Below are positions 15,102-22,328 of a stretch of 26,402 bases of DNA, one piece after another. The position numbers were made by a program, and so were the translations under genes. The first letter of the stretch is position 1; every line of letters begins with the position of its first letter. Origin of the DNA: an uncultured bacterium (GTDB lineage: Bacteria; Bacillota; Clostridia; Oscillospirales; Ruminococcaceae); NCBI GenBank assembly GCA_934875375.1, contig CAKXHL010000021.1:1-26402 (forward strand), given 5' to 3'. The notes beneath the pieces are model-generated. The model was not told the DNA's origin and made no database searches. It was given only the letters and a program-made list of their open reading frames with translations.

Positions 15102-15944
15102 TTATGCCAGTCCCCATTTTTTGAGCAGTTCGTCATAAGTACCGTTTTCTTTTACATTGGCAAGGCCGGCATTAATCTTTTCCAGCAGCTCGGCATTGCC
15201 TTTCTGCACGGCAAAACCCAAATCTTCATAGCTGGCCTTGTCACCCACTACTTTCAGTGCCTCAGGGTTTTTGTCCATATAGGCCTGCACGATGCTGGCA
15301 CCCGCCATAACAGCGTCCACATCGCCATTGATCAGCTGCAGCACACAAGTATCAAACCCATCCAGGATCACTGCTTCGCCCAAAGTGCCTTCTTCTACCA
15401 TCGCCTGCAAATCATCCGCATAGTTGGTGGCGATCTGGGTTGCTACCTTCATATCGGCAGTCAGAGAATCCAACCCAGTGATGGCAGTGTTTTCTGTTTT
15501 TACCAACAGCGCCGCACCGTCTGTCCAGTAAGTCTCAGAAAAGTCCACCTTGGCAATACGCTCCGGGTCGCCGCTCCACATGCCGGCGGCAATGATGTCT
15601 CCGTTGCCGGTTTCGATGGCGGGAATCAGCGACTCAAACGCCATGTCGACAAACTCCACCTGGAAGCCCTGATCCTCACCGATGGCGGCAATCAGGTCCA
15701 TATCAAACCCGATGATCTCTCCGGTGTTTTCGTCAATCGTGTCAAAGGGCGGGAAAGTAGCATTGGTCAGTACTTTGTAAACCGGAGTCTTTTCGCTTTT
15801 GCTTTCGGGGGTGCTTTCCGTTTGAACATTGCTGCCTTCGCTCTTGTCAGCCATGCTGTTTTCGCTGCCGGGGGTCGTGCCGCTGCAGGCAGCCAGGGTG
15901 CATACCATTACTGCTGCAAGCAGTAAGCTCAAAATCTTTTTCAT
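15102..15944 (-). CDS. Amino-acid binding lipoprotein of the ABC transporter
   Basis: This is a family 3 extracellular solute-binding protein. The signal peptide MKKILSLLLAAVMVCTLAAC ends in a clear lipobox (LAAC), followed by a Ser/Gly/Glu-rich linker to about residue 50. The binding core then reads FPPFDTIDENTGEIIGFDMDLIAAIG, DIIAAGMWSGDPERIAKVDFSETYW, and DLGFAVQKGNAELLEKINAGL. The FDMDLIAAIG pattern and dual domains are those of polar or basic amino-acid receptors. The start is uncertain: AAGGA lies 13 bp before the ATG at 15944 and almost touches an in-frame ATG at 15956. The shorter form gives the cleaner signal peptide. Ligand unknown. Confidence 0.92.
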   Translation of the reverse strand: MKKILSLLLAAVMVCTLAACSGTTPGSENSMADKSEGSNVQTESTPESKSEKTPVYKVLTNATFPPFDTIDENTGEIIGFDMDLIAAIGEDQGFQVEFVDMAFESLIPAIETGNGDIIAAGMWSGDPERIAKVDFSETYWTDGAALLVKTENTAITGLDSLTADMKVATQIATNYADDLQAMVEEGTLGEAVILDGFDTCVLQLINGDVDAVMAGASIVQAYMDKNPEALKVVGDKASYEDLGFAVQKGNAELLEKINAGLANVKENGTYDELLKKWGLA

Positions 15945-15985
15945 TGTGTTCGTCATTTCCTTTCTAAGTACGTATATTTTTATTG

Positions 15986-17218
15986 CTAACCCAACATTTT
16001 AACCAATGTAGCCATATAGACCATAATGCAGTTGAGATAGTTTTCGATCGAAACCTTTTCATCGGCGCAGGCAATTTCATCCGTACCGGGACCAAACCAG
16101 GGATAATCACCGCCGATGGCCTTTTTGATATAAGCCACGTCGCATCCGCCCACCTTGGTAAAATGCTTGGGAGTTCTGCCGCAGACTGCTTCACAGCTGG
16201 CATCAATGGCCTTTACAATCTCGCTGTTTTCATCGTTGACAAATACGGGAGTATCCGGTTCATACCGGTTGTGGAACTCATATTCAAAGGTCGGATCGGC
16301 CTTTTTGACCTCCTCCAGTGCAGCGATGATTTCCGCATCCACCGATTCCGGCGTTTCGTTGGGCATATACCGGCGGTCAATGCAGATTTCAGCTCGTCTG
16401 GCGTAATTGTTCACCGCTATGCCGGCATGGATCTTGGTCACCGCCATATGGGACTGACCGTACTCTGTCACCGGTTTTTTGGCAATGACCTCGTCGGCCA
16501 GCTTGTTCAGGGCGGCTACCGCTTTCATTGCTTTTTTAATGGCATCCTCTCCGCCGTATTTGTTGTCCTTGTCGCCTGCTTTGATGGGTTTGGCCGCATG
16601 GCCGCCATCGCCGTATACGATGACCTGGCAGGGATAAACGCCCCCGTGTCCGATCATCAAGTCGGTGGTGTGATGGTCCTTACTGCTGGGCTCCATGCTG
16701 ATACCGAAATCGGCTTTGATCAGGTTATCCTTCAGTAAAGACAGGATTCCGTGCTCGCCGCCGCTTTCTTCGTCGGACACATAGTTAAGCACAACGCTTC
16801 CTTTGGGATCGAACCCCATCTCCTTGAGAAATTTTACCGCCATCAAAGCTGCGCAGTCGCCGCCTTTCATGTCGCTGGTGCCGCGGCCATAAACAAATCC
16901 GTCTTTGATCTCGCCGGACCAGGCATTGTAGCTGGGGTCCTCCGTTTCTGTGGCAGGGAACACGTCCATATGCCCGTTAAACAGAAACGTTTTTCCCTCC
17001 TGAGTTCCTTTCCATTCCGCGATGAAATTGGGTCGGTCTTTCTGATATTCATAAGTGTCCACTTGGATACCCAGCTTATCCAGCCATTTTTTCATAGTCA
17101 ACGCCATTGGCAGTTCGCTGCCCGTAGGACTGGGAGACTGGATTGCTTCTACCAGACACTGAAGTGCTTCTTCTTTACTGTCGGCCACCTTTTTTTTGAT
17201 TTGCTCAACTGTGATCAT
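15986..17218 (-). CDS. M20-family metallopeptidase (ArgE/DapE/YgeY-like) with altered last metal ligand
   Basis: This is a 410-residue cytoplasmic hydrolase of the acetylornithine deacetylase/succinyl-diaminopimelate desuccinylase superfamily. First ligands are NGHMDVFP (H83, D85), YGRGTSDMKGG (bridging D117), DEESGGEHG (E150 base, E151) and MEPSS (E176). The lid-domain histidine is probably in HGGVYPCQV. The C-terminal histidine ligand, normally AHxPNE or similar, is replaced by IACADEK (C384) with one residue fewer. The enzyme may use cysteine as a ligand or have changed chemistry. The ATG at 17218 follows GAGGAG; the longer frame upstream has no RBS. It heads the amino-acid transporter operon, so it probably acts on an imported N-acyl or dipeptide-like compound. 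Confidence 0.88.
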   Translation of the reverse strand: MITVEQIKKKVADSKEEALQCLVEAIQSPSPTGSELPMALTMKKWLDKLGIQVDTYEYQKDRPNFIAEWKGTQEGKTFLFNGHMDVFPATETEDPSYNAWSGEIKDGFVYGRGTSDMKGGDCAALMAVKFLKEMGFDPKGSVVLNYVSDEESGGEHGILSLLKDNLIKADFGISMEPSSKDHHTTDLMIGHGGVYPCQVIVYGDGGHAAKPIKAGDKDNKYGGEDAIKKAMKAVAALNKLADEVIAKKPVTEYGQSHMAVTKIHAGIAVNNYARRAEICIDRRYMPNETPESVDAEIIAALEEVKKADPTFEYEFHNRYEPDTPVFVNDENSEIVKAIDASCEAVCGRTPKHFTKVGGCDVAYIKKAIGGDYPWFGPGTDEIACADEKVSIENYLNCIMVYMATLVKMLG

Positions 17219-17278
17219 AACTTCTCCTCTTTCACCTGTTGATTGTGCTATGATTGCATATTTTTTGTGTCTGAGTGT

Positions 17279-17307
17279 ATAATAACGCATTAAAATACAT
17301 TTGTCAA
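17279..17307 (-). promoter_or_regulatory. Promoter of the M20-ABC transporter operon
   Basis: On the minus strand, consensus TTGACA (17302-17307), 17 bp, TATTAT (17279-17284). It begins about 60 bp upstream of the M20 start codon. Confidence 0.85.
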
Positions 17308-17616
17308 GGGTATTTTTTTATTTTTATTCATATTTTATGCATCTTATTGTATATTGTTGAACGATTTCCATCATGTCCAGCTATTTTACCGCAATTTGCT
17401 TCATGCGGCAAAATACTCCATATAAAACTTTGTACAGCAAAACGCGCTGTGGTCGTATACAAAATGGATGGCGTATCAAATTCTACGCATATGAGCCGGG
17501 CCTTCTCATATGTGCTGAGCGATTTTATGGTCGTGCTGCAAAACGGTATCTACCCAATTTCTCGATGATTTTGTCCTTTAAAAATCGCTATTTTTCTGAT
17601 TTTTCTACCTAAAAAT
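17308..17616. other. AT-rich intergenic stretch without a recognisable gene
   Basis: About 300 bases between the M20 promoter and the terminator of the methionine sulfoxide reductase gene. Short frames exist on the plus strand but have no RBS or family resemblance. An imperfect AT-rich dyad (TTCATATTTTATGCA, 17327-17341) sits just upstream of the M20 promoter and could be a regulator site. Nothing else is visible. Confidence 0.5.
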
Positions 17617-17648
17617 AAAAAAAATCCCGCTCAAAAAGCGGGAATTTT
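17617..17648 (-). terminator. Terminator of the fRMsr gene
   Basis: On the minus strand, TCCCGC (17638-17643) and GCGGGA (17625-17630) pair across a seven-base loop, extended by A/T pairs and followed by eight U. It lies 43 bp beyond the stop of the reductase gene. Confidence 0.88.
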
Positions 17649-17691
17649 CCAGAAAAAATAATGGCCTTTTGCTATAAATAAGCGATTGCTA

Positions 17692-18177
17692 TCAAAAAAC
17701 TTCTTCCAAAATCCGGGCCAGACAGGTCAGCCCTTCCCGGTCTTCTTCATCAAACCGGGCAAAGCTGGTACTGTCAATGTCCAGCACACCCACAACCCGT
17801 CCACCGGCATGAAGGGGCAGAACGATCTCTGAATTAGAAGCGCAGTCACAGGCGATATGCCCAGGGAAAGTATGGACATTTTCCACCAGCAGAATCTCGT
17901 CCTTTTCTACTGCTGTACCGCAAACGCCCCGTCCTGAAGGAATCTCAATACAGGCCGGCCGTCCCTGAAATGGTCCCAAAACAAGTCTGCCTTCTTCCAT
18001 CAGGTAAAATCCGACCCAGTTAACGTCATCCAGCGATTCCATCAGCAAAGCGGAGGCGTTGGCCAAATTGGCCGTTTGATGGGGTACTCCCCGAATGAGC
18101 CCTGTCAGCTGGGACGCCAACTGCAAATACAGCTGCTTTTTATCCGCCAGACAGCCCGGCGCCGTTTGTTTCTGCAT
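17692..18177 (-). CDS. msrC: Free methionine-(R)-sulfoxide reductase (GAF-domain fRMsr)
   Basis: This is a 161-residue GAF-domain enzyme that reduces free Met-R-sulfoxide in the cytoplasm. The three family cysteines are present at C76 (RPACIEIP), C86 (GRGVCGTAV) and C110 (GHIACDCASNSEIVLP). They match the spacing of Cys84, Cys94 and Cys118 in E. coli fRMsr, with an additional C112. The N-terminal part DVNWVGFYLM and C-terminal GVLDIDS are typical. The start is the ATG at 18177, nine bases after GGAGG; a longer frame to 18216 lacks sense. The gene stands alone, with a strong hairpin just upstream (18206-18240) and its own terminator. Confidence 0.92.
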   Translation of the reverse strand: MQKQTAPGCLADKKQLYLQLASQLTGLIRGVPHQTANLANASALLMESLDDVNWVGFYLMEEGRLVLGPFQGRPACIEIPSGRGVCGTAVEKDEILLVENVHTFPGHIACDCASNSEIVLPLHAGGRVVGVLDIDSTSFARFDEEDREGLTCLARILEEVF

Positions 18178-18205
18178 CCTTCTTTTCCTCCATTCTGATC
18201 CGGCA

Positions 18206-18240
18206 GCCGCCCGCATCTTTCTCGGGCGGCACCCTTATTA
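18206..18240 (-). other. Perfect GC-rich hairpin in the leader of the fRMsr gene
   Basis: GCCGCCCG (18206-18213) pairs with CGGGCGGC (18233-18240), eight G-C-rich pairs around a loop of 19 nt. There is no U-run after it on the minus strand, so it is not a classic terminator. It lies 28 bp before the start codon and could affect translation or mark the end of upstream debris. Confidence 0.5.
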
Positions 18241-18656
18241 AGGCGATAGCGGCTCGCCTTCATTTCCAGTGTCTGCGATAAAACCGGCAAACAGCGCCTG
18301 TAATTACAGACCGCTTGCATCAGCTCATAACCCTGTTGCTGCGGCACGGTAGGTCTGAAAAAAGCGTCTGTCACAACCCTGCTCACGTCAAGCCGCTGAA
18401 ACGGCAAAAACCTCGGAATCTCTGCGCCGGCTTTTCATGAGGCAGCTGCCGCTCAAAATGTAGATTTACCATTCCCACCATCTGTCTACCCTTTTCAAAG
18501 AGGTCTCGCTAATCGTGCAGCTCCGCCAGCGGAAGCCAGCCAGTTTCGGTAAATCCGGCCCAGCCCAACTACCGGTTCTCCAACTTACGGACCAGGCGGT
18601 ACAGCCTGCCAGCATCTGATGGATCGCTTAACCGGCGCATATGTTTCCCTATTTCG
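18241..18656. other. GC-rich stretch with no intact gene, possibly a decayed coding region
   Basis: About 400 bases between fRMsr and rex. On the minus strand, codon-like reading is seen with interruptions: a frame beginning near 18620 reads DAGRLYRLVRKLENR, stop, LGWAGFTETGWLPLAELHD, stop, RDLFEKGRQMVGMV. Another frame continues nearer 18400 (QQQGYELMQAVCNYRRCLPVL). Base composition is like the neighbouring genes rather than AT-rich spacer. A pseudogene with stops and frameshifts is the simplest reading. I cannot name the parent family. Confidence 0.35.
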
Positions 18657-18686
18657 GCAAAAAAGGCCCGGACAACCGCCGGACCT
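18657..18686 (-). terminator. Terminator of rex
   Basis: On the minus strand AGGTCCGG (18679-18686) pairs with CCGGGCCT (18664-18671), including one G-U, followed by TTTTTT. It lies 11 bp after the rex stop. Confidence 0.88.
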
Positions 18687-18696
18687 GCAAAGACCT

Positions 18697-19344
18697 TTAC
18701 TTTTCGTTTCGATTTTCCAGCGCCTGCATTTCATAACACAGCGTCATCAAGCTATCGCCCAGATGGACGTTTTCTACTGCCACATCAGGATAATACACGC
18801 CGATATCATAATGACTGAAATTCCAAAATCCCTTAATTCCCAGCTCTACCAGACGGCGAACCAAATCCTGTGACGCCATTTTGGGTACGCACAAAATGGC
18901 AACCGTCGGTTTTTCCTTTTGGCAAAACTGCTCCAGCTCGTCGGTGTGCCGGATCGGGATTCCTTCCAGCACTTCGCCGGAAAAGTCTTCGTCCCGGTCA
19001 AAGATTCCCACAATAGAGAACCCTTTTTCGGCAAACGCCATATGGGCCAAAATGGCACGGCCAAGATTCCCCGCACCGATCAAAATAGTCTTTTTCGGCA
19101 GGCTCAGCCCCAATATTTTGCCGATTTCCTCCCGCAGAGCTAACACGTTGTATCCATATCCCTGCTGGCCAAATCCTCCGAAACAGTTGAGATCCTGACG
19201 GATCTGGGATGCAGTCAGCCCCATCTTGGACGAAAGCTCCCCGGATGAGATTCGCTGTACGCCATTTTCTGCAAGCATTCCCAAAAAGCGATAGTACCGC
19301 GGCAGCCGCCGGATTACCGATGCGGAAACCTGCTTTTCGCTCAT
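18697..19344 (-). CDS. rex: Redox-sensing transcriptional repressor Rex
   Basis: This is a 215-residue repressor that senses the NADH/NAD+ ratio and releases its operators when NADH rises, controlling fermentation and respiration genes. The N-terminal winged helix reads VIRRLPRYYRFLGML, ELSSKMGLTASQIRQDLNCFG, and the family hallmark GFGQQGYGYNV. The Rossmann domain has ILIGAGNLGRAIL (GxGxxG) and IVGIFDRD, and the C-terminal dimer helix is VHLGDSLMTLCYEMQAL. It has a GAGGAGG RBS, its own promoter at 19390-19419 and its own terminator. I did not find a convincing Rex operator (TTGTGAA-N4-TTCACAA) in the window. Confidence 0.97.
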   Translation of the reverse strand: MSEKQVSASVIRRLPRYYRFLGMLAENGVQRISSGELSSKMGLTASQIRQDLNCFGGFGQQGYGYNVLALREEIGKILGLSLPKKTILIGAGNLGRAILAHMAFAEKGFSIVGIFDRDEDFSGEVLEGIPIRHTDELEQFCQKEKPTVAILCVPKMASQDLVRRLVELGIKGFWNFSHYDIGVYYPDVAVENVHLGDSLMTLCYEMQALENRNEK

Positions 19345-19389
19345 ACCTTTTCCTCCTCATCGACTGCGTCGCTTATTCATTTCCCTTTT

Positions 19390-19419
19390 AGAATACCACC
19401 ATTGATAATCTCTTGTCAA
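19390..19419 (-). promoter_or_regulatory. Promoter of rex
   Basis: On the minus strand TTGACA (19414-19419), 18 bp, TATTCT (19390-19395), about 45 bp upstream of the start codon. Confidence 0.7.
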
Positions 19420-19442
19420 TGGCAGGGCGGCAATGTCCATTT

Positions 19443-19646
19443 TTAAAAACGGCGCTGCACCTTGCGTTTATTGCCTTTTTCATCCACCAGGTAGGTATTT
19501 TCCAGCGTACCGGTCAAACTTTTGCGGATCGCCTCTAGGTATTCCTGCCGCAGAGCCGCCTGCTCTTTTTTTTCTTCTTCATTCAAACCAATCGTCCGTT
19601 CTTTCCGGGACAGATGGCTGATCCGTTCCATTTTTTCCTTTTCCAT
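19443..19646 (-). CDS. DUF896/YnzC family small protein
   Basis: This is a 67-residue, highly charged helical protein of the UPF0291/YnzC family: RISHLSRKERTIGLNEEEKKEQAALRQEYL followed by AIRKSLTGTLENTYLVDEKGN in pieces. These are widespread in Firmicutes and form a small two-helix hairpin; the function is not established. The RBS AAGGAGAG is well placed before ATG 19646. It is the third gene of the GNAT-PHP-DUF896 set, 15 bp after the phosphatase gene. Confidence 0.92.
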   Translation of the reverse strand: MEKEKMERISHLSRKERTIGLNEEEKKEQAALRQEYLEAIRKSLTGTLENTYLVDEKGNKRKVQRRF

Positions 19647-19661
19647 ATGCTCTCTCCTTTT

Positions 19662-20459
19662 TCATCTATCGGCGTTCCAATCAGGAATGCGGTCAATGAG
19701 TCGGGCACCGTAGCTTTCCAGCAATTTGATCCCCGCCTGGCGCAGACTATCATCCTCCAGCGCGCCGGGAGAATGGGCATCTACCCCGATGATCACATCA
19801 CAGCCTTCTGCTGCGGCAATCTGCCAAAACAGGTGGTGCGGATAATGCTCCTCGCCTGTTCGGCTGTCCTCCAGGGCGCCGCACAGGTTATACTCCAGCG
19901 CAAAGCCCATCTGTTTTGCGGCGCGGCACAAACGGACGCTGGCTTTTTCACAGTACCGGTCAAAGGCAGGATATCCGCGCATAAACAAATCCGGGTGGGC
20001 CAAATAAGCGTACAACCCGGTGGCCATACCTTCCAGGGCACTGTTCACATAGCGTTCCAGCGTCGCCTCATCCACCACGCGGCGACCAAAATAAAAGCCC
20101 GTCTCCTCGCTGTATTCAAAATGATTTCCCAAAATAATATAGTCGAGCCGTTCTTTCCGGATCAGTTGGCGCAGCCAATCCATATACGGCGGGAAATATT
20201 CGCACTCCAAACCGATGCGGATATCAATCTGATCTCGATATTTCCGGCGCAGGGTCCGGATGCTTTGCAGATAATCCTGAAACTGCTCCCGTGGATTCAT
20301 GCGCATATGAGAACGGTAGGAGCTGGAAAACTGCCACGGACTATGGTCGGCAAAGCCCAGAATCTGATAGCCGCCGCGAATGGCGCTTTGGACATATTCC
20401 TCGTCCCGACCGGACGCATGGCAGCAGCGGGCTGTATGGGTATGAAAATTGGTCTTCAT
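19662..20459 (-). CDS. hisK: PHP-domain histidinol-phosphatase
   Basis: This 265-residue metal-dependent phosphoesterase of the PHP family would convert histidinol phosphate to histidinol in histidine synthesis. Motifs are FHTHTARC (motif I), GFADHSPW, IRIGLECEYFPPY (motif II), YIILGNHF (motif III), LAHPDLF and IIGVDAHSP. These are the metal ligands of HisK-type PHP enzymes. The start is uncertain: the ATG at 20459 begins MKTNFHTHT, as is usual for the family, and has GGAGG 14 bp upstream. An ATG at 20480 directly follows the GNAT stop (TGAATG) but lacks an RBS. No other histidine genes are nearby, so a different phosphoester substrate is possible. Confidence 0.85.
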   Translation of the reverse strand: MKTNFHTHTARCCHASGRDEEYVQSAIRGGYQILGFADHSPWQFSSSYRSHMRMNPREQFQDYLQSIRTLRRKYRDQIDIRIGLECEYFPPYMDWLRQLIRKERLDYIILGNHFEYSEETGFYFGRRVVDEATLERYVNSALEGMATGLYAYLAHPDLFMRGYPAFDRYCEKASVRLCRAAKQMGFALEYNLCGALEDSRTGEEHYPHHLFWQIAAAEGCDVIIGVDAHSPGALEDDSLRQAGIKLLESYGARLIDRIPDWNADR

Positions 20460-20480
20460 GGTAAAATCTTCGTCCTCCAT

Positions 20481-20930
20481 TCAATGGGTAACTGTCTGGC
20501 GCAGAACAACCATATCGACACACTGTTCCTCCCCCTCCCAAATCGGTTCGGGGTAAAAATCCGTAAAAAAATGAGGAATGGTATGGTCATACGAAAAGCC
20601 GCATTTCTCATAAAAAGTCAGATTCCCGGAAGAAGTCCGGGCTGTACCGACCAAAAGAACCGTACCGGCAGGCAGGCGGTCTTTGACCTGCTGCACCAGT
20701 GCCCGGCCCACTCCTCTGCCCTGCCACGCCTCTTCCACCGCCAGATTTTTAATTTCCCACGCTCCGCCGGCCACCGGACAATAAGCAATCAAACCAACCG
20801 TTTTACCCTTTTCCATCGCCGTGAGAACTATGCTTTGCGGCAAATACCGATCAATCATGGGTTCGTAAGGGTCCGCCAGCAGCAAAAGCTCCAAATGCTG
20901 TTTGGGATCGTGACAAACGAAAAAATCCAT
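20481..20930 (-). CDS. GNAT-family N-acetyltransferase
   Basis: This is a 149-residue acetyltransferase. The acetyl-CoA motif is EIKNLAVEEAWQGRGVGRALV (about residues 60-80, QGRGVG pyrophosphate loop), followed by VLLVGTARTSSGNLTFYEKCGF, the usual final strand-helix. It probably acetylates an amino group on a small molecule or protein; the substrate is unknown. The start is ATG 20930 behind GAGGGGAG; the longer frame to 21011 covers the promoter. Its stop touches the start of the PHP gene, so both are co-expressed. Confidence 0.9.
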   Translation of the reverse strand: MDFFVCHDPKQHLELLLLADPYEPMIDRYLPQSIVLTAMEKGKTVGLIAYCPVAGGAWEIKNLAVEEAWQGRGVGRALVQQVKDRLPAGTVLLVGTARTSSGNLTFYEKCGFSYDHTIPHFFTDFYPEPIWEGEEQCVDMVVLRQTVTH

Positions 20931-20970
20931 CAGACTCCCCTCTCTTTTTACATGATTTGGATTCTTGGAT

Positions 20971-20979
20971 ATTGTACCA
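20971..20979 (-). promoter_or_regulatory. Extended -10 promoter of the GNAT-PHP-DUF896 genes
   Basis: On the minus strand TGGTACAAT (TGn plus TACAAT, 20971-20979) lies about 40 bp upstream of the start codon. No good -35 is seen, which an extended -10 can tolerate. Confidence 0.5.
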
Positions 20980-21049
20980 TAAAAACGGGCGAAAAAAAAG
21001 CGATGAAACATGCCATTTCACTAATTCGCTTTAAAGCGTAAAATTTTTC

Positions 21050-21078
21050 TTTACTTTTACACTTTCCCATGGTATACT
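21050..21078 (+). promoter_or_regulatory. Promoter of the aroF-tyrA operon
   Basis: TTTACT (21050-21055), 17 bp, TATACT (21073-21078), preceded by TGG (extended -10). Transcription would begin near 21085, only about 20 nt before the leader peptide start, as in classic attenuator leaders. Confidence 0.78.
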
Positions 21079-21106
21079 GTTGACAAATTCAGAAAGGAGA
21101 ACCGTT

Positions 21107-21208
21107 ATGGACCGTTTTACCATGACAGCGGCATATTATTATTACGGCTTTGCTTATGCTTATGGCAAGGCTTACTTCGCTGTCGCTGCAAAACGGAAAC
21201 TGCCGTAA
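21107..21208 (+). CDS. Tyr/Phe-rich leader peptide (33 residues) of the aro-tyr attenuator
   Basis: A 33-codon frame starts at ATG 21107, six bases after AGAAAGGAGA, and ends with TAA at 21206-21208. It contains seven tyrosines and three phenylalanines, including four Tyr in a row (21134-21145), within the segment YYYYGFAYAYGKAYF. The peptide ends basic (KRKLP). Such a codon run, placed just before a terminator and the genes for DAHP synthase and prephenate dehydrogenase, is the design of a ribosome-mediated attenuator. A ribosome stalling for lack of Tyr- or Phe-tRNA would let the antiterminator form. The peptide itself need not have a function. It is too short to be called by usual gene finders. 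Confidence 0.85.
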   Translation: MDRFTMTAAYYYYGFAYAYGKAYFAVAAKRKLP

Positions 21209-21238
21209 GGTCTTTCTTTCAAAAGACGCAGGATACGG
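21200..21238 (+). promoter_or_regulatory. Candidate antiterminator region of the aro-tyr leader
   Basis: Between the leader peptide end and the terminator lie alternative pairings. GTCTTT (21210-21215) pairs with AAAGAC (21222-21227), and it can be extended by CTGC (21200-21203) with GCAG (21228-21231). CCGTA (21203-21207) can pair with TACGG (21234-21238), which takes the first two bases of the terminator stem. A ribosome finishing at 21208 would cover this region and favour the terminator; one stalled at the Tyr codons would leave it free. The pairing was found by eye and not computed. Confidence 0.55.
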
Positions 21239-21270
21239 TCCCGCAGCATGACAGCTGTGGGACCTTTTTT
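21237..21270 (+). terminator. Intrinsic terminator of the aro-tyr attenuator
   Basis: GGTCCCGCAGC (21237-21247) pairs with GCTGTGGGACC (21254-21264), eleven pairs with one G-U, loop ATGACA, followed at once by six T (21265-21270). It lies 28 bp after the leader stop and 32 bp before the aroF start, so it must be bypassed for the operon to be expressed. Confidence 0.92.
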
Positions 21271-21302
21271 CTTGCGAAAACTTGATGAAATGGGGAAAAA
21301 TT

Positions 21303-22307
21303 ATGGTAATCGTACTCAAACAGAATCCCGACGGCAACAAAGTAGAACAACTGATGAAACGTCTGCGCGGCATGGGGCTGGACATTCACCAAAGCCAGGG
21401 AAAAAGTTCCACCATTCTGGGGCTGGTGGGAGACACCTCCTCTGTGGACATCGACGCTTTGAACGCGCTGGAAATCGTAGAAACGGTCAAACGGATTCAA
21501 GAGCCGTATAAAAGCGCCAATCGGAAATTCCATCCGGAGGACAGCGTGATCGAAGTGGGCGGCGCTAAAATTGGCGGTGGGAATTTTGCAGTCATCGCGG
21601 GACCCTGCTCGGTGGAATCCCGCGAACAGCTGTGCTGTGTGGCAGCCGACGTAAAAGCCGCCGGCGCGACTTTGCTGCGCGGCGGCGCATTTAAGCCCCG
21701 CACCTCCCCTTACGCTTTCCAGGGGCTGCGCGGAGAGGGAATCCGCCTTTTGCTGGAGGCAAAAAAAGAAACCGGACTGCCTATCGTTACGGAAATCATG
21801 GATCTGTCTCAACTGTATCTGTTCGACGAAGTGGATGTGATTCAGGTAGGTGCACGGAATATGCAGAACTTCGAGATGCTCAAGGAACTGGGGCACCTGC
21901 ACAAGCCAATCTTACTCAAGCGGGGCCTGTCCAGCACATTGCAGGAGTTGTTGATGAGCGCCGAATACATCATGGCCGGCGGCAACCAGCAGGTCATTCT
22001 ATGCGAACGGGGGATCCGCACCTTTGAAACGGTCACCCGCAACACCCTGGATCTTTCCGCTGTTCCGGCGCTGCACGCCATGACCCATCTGCCGATTATT
22101 GTAGACCCCAGCCACGCTACTGGTCACGCTTCTATGGTTAAGCCCATGGCCATTGCGGCAGCTGCGGCGGGAGCGGACGGTCTGATGATCGAAGTACACA
22201 ACGACCCGGCCAACGCGCTGTGTGACGGGCAGCAGTCCTTAACCCCGGCACAGTTTGCAGATACCATGCAGGCGGTTCAGGCGGTTCTGCCGTTTGCCTG
22301 CCGCTAA
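21303..22307 (+). CDS. aroF: 3-deoxy-7-phosphoheptulonate (DAHP) synthase, type I-beta with regulatory domain
   Basis: This 334-residue enzyme catalyses the first shikimate-pathway step, joining PEP and erythrose 4-phosphate. The N-terminal ~70 residues form the ferredoxin-like regulatory domain of the Thermotoga type, which binds Tyr or Phe for feedback inhibition. The barrel shows IAGPCSVES (metal ligand C102), LRGGAFKPRTSPYAFQG (substrate binding, 126-141), LKRG, VDPSHATGH (H271), MIEVHNDP (E297) and LCDGQQS (D308). All metal ligands are in place. The start at ATG 21303 has GGGGAA upstream; an upstream ATG at 21282 lacks an RBS. It is the first structural gene after the attenuator, so it has transcriptional and probably allosteric control by aromatic amino acids. 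Confidence 0.96.
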   Translation: MVIVLKQNPDGNKVEQLMKRLRGMGLDIHQSQGKSSTILGLVGDTSSVDIDALNALEIVETVKRIQEPYKSANRKFHPEDSVIEVGGAKIGGGNFAVIAGPCSVESREQLCCVAADVKAAGATLLRGGAFKPRTSPYAFQGLRGEGIRLLLEAKKETGLPIVTEIMDLSQLYLFDEVDVIQVGARNMQNFEMLKELGHLHKPILLKRGLSSTLQELLMSAEYIMAGGNQQVILCERGIRTFETVTRNTLDLSAVPALHAMTHLPIIVDPSHATGHASMVKPMAIAAAAAGADGLMIEVHNDPANALCDGQQSLTPAQFADTMQAVQAVLPFACR

Positions 22308-22328
22308 GCCAGAAAGGAGCGATTCGCC

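Noticed and set aside
17327..17341. Possible ArgR box (TTCATATTTTATGCA) upstream of the M20-ABC operon
   Set aside because: Only one imperfect dyad in very AT-rich DNA, with arms that do not match TGAAT/ATTCA well. Too weak to call without a motif search.
19614..21041. 475-codon open frame on the plus strand
   Set aside because: It lies antisense to the PHP phosphatase and GNAT genes, which have clear family motifs and ribosome sites. The plus frame shows no domain and has no RBS.
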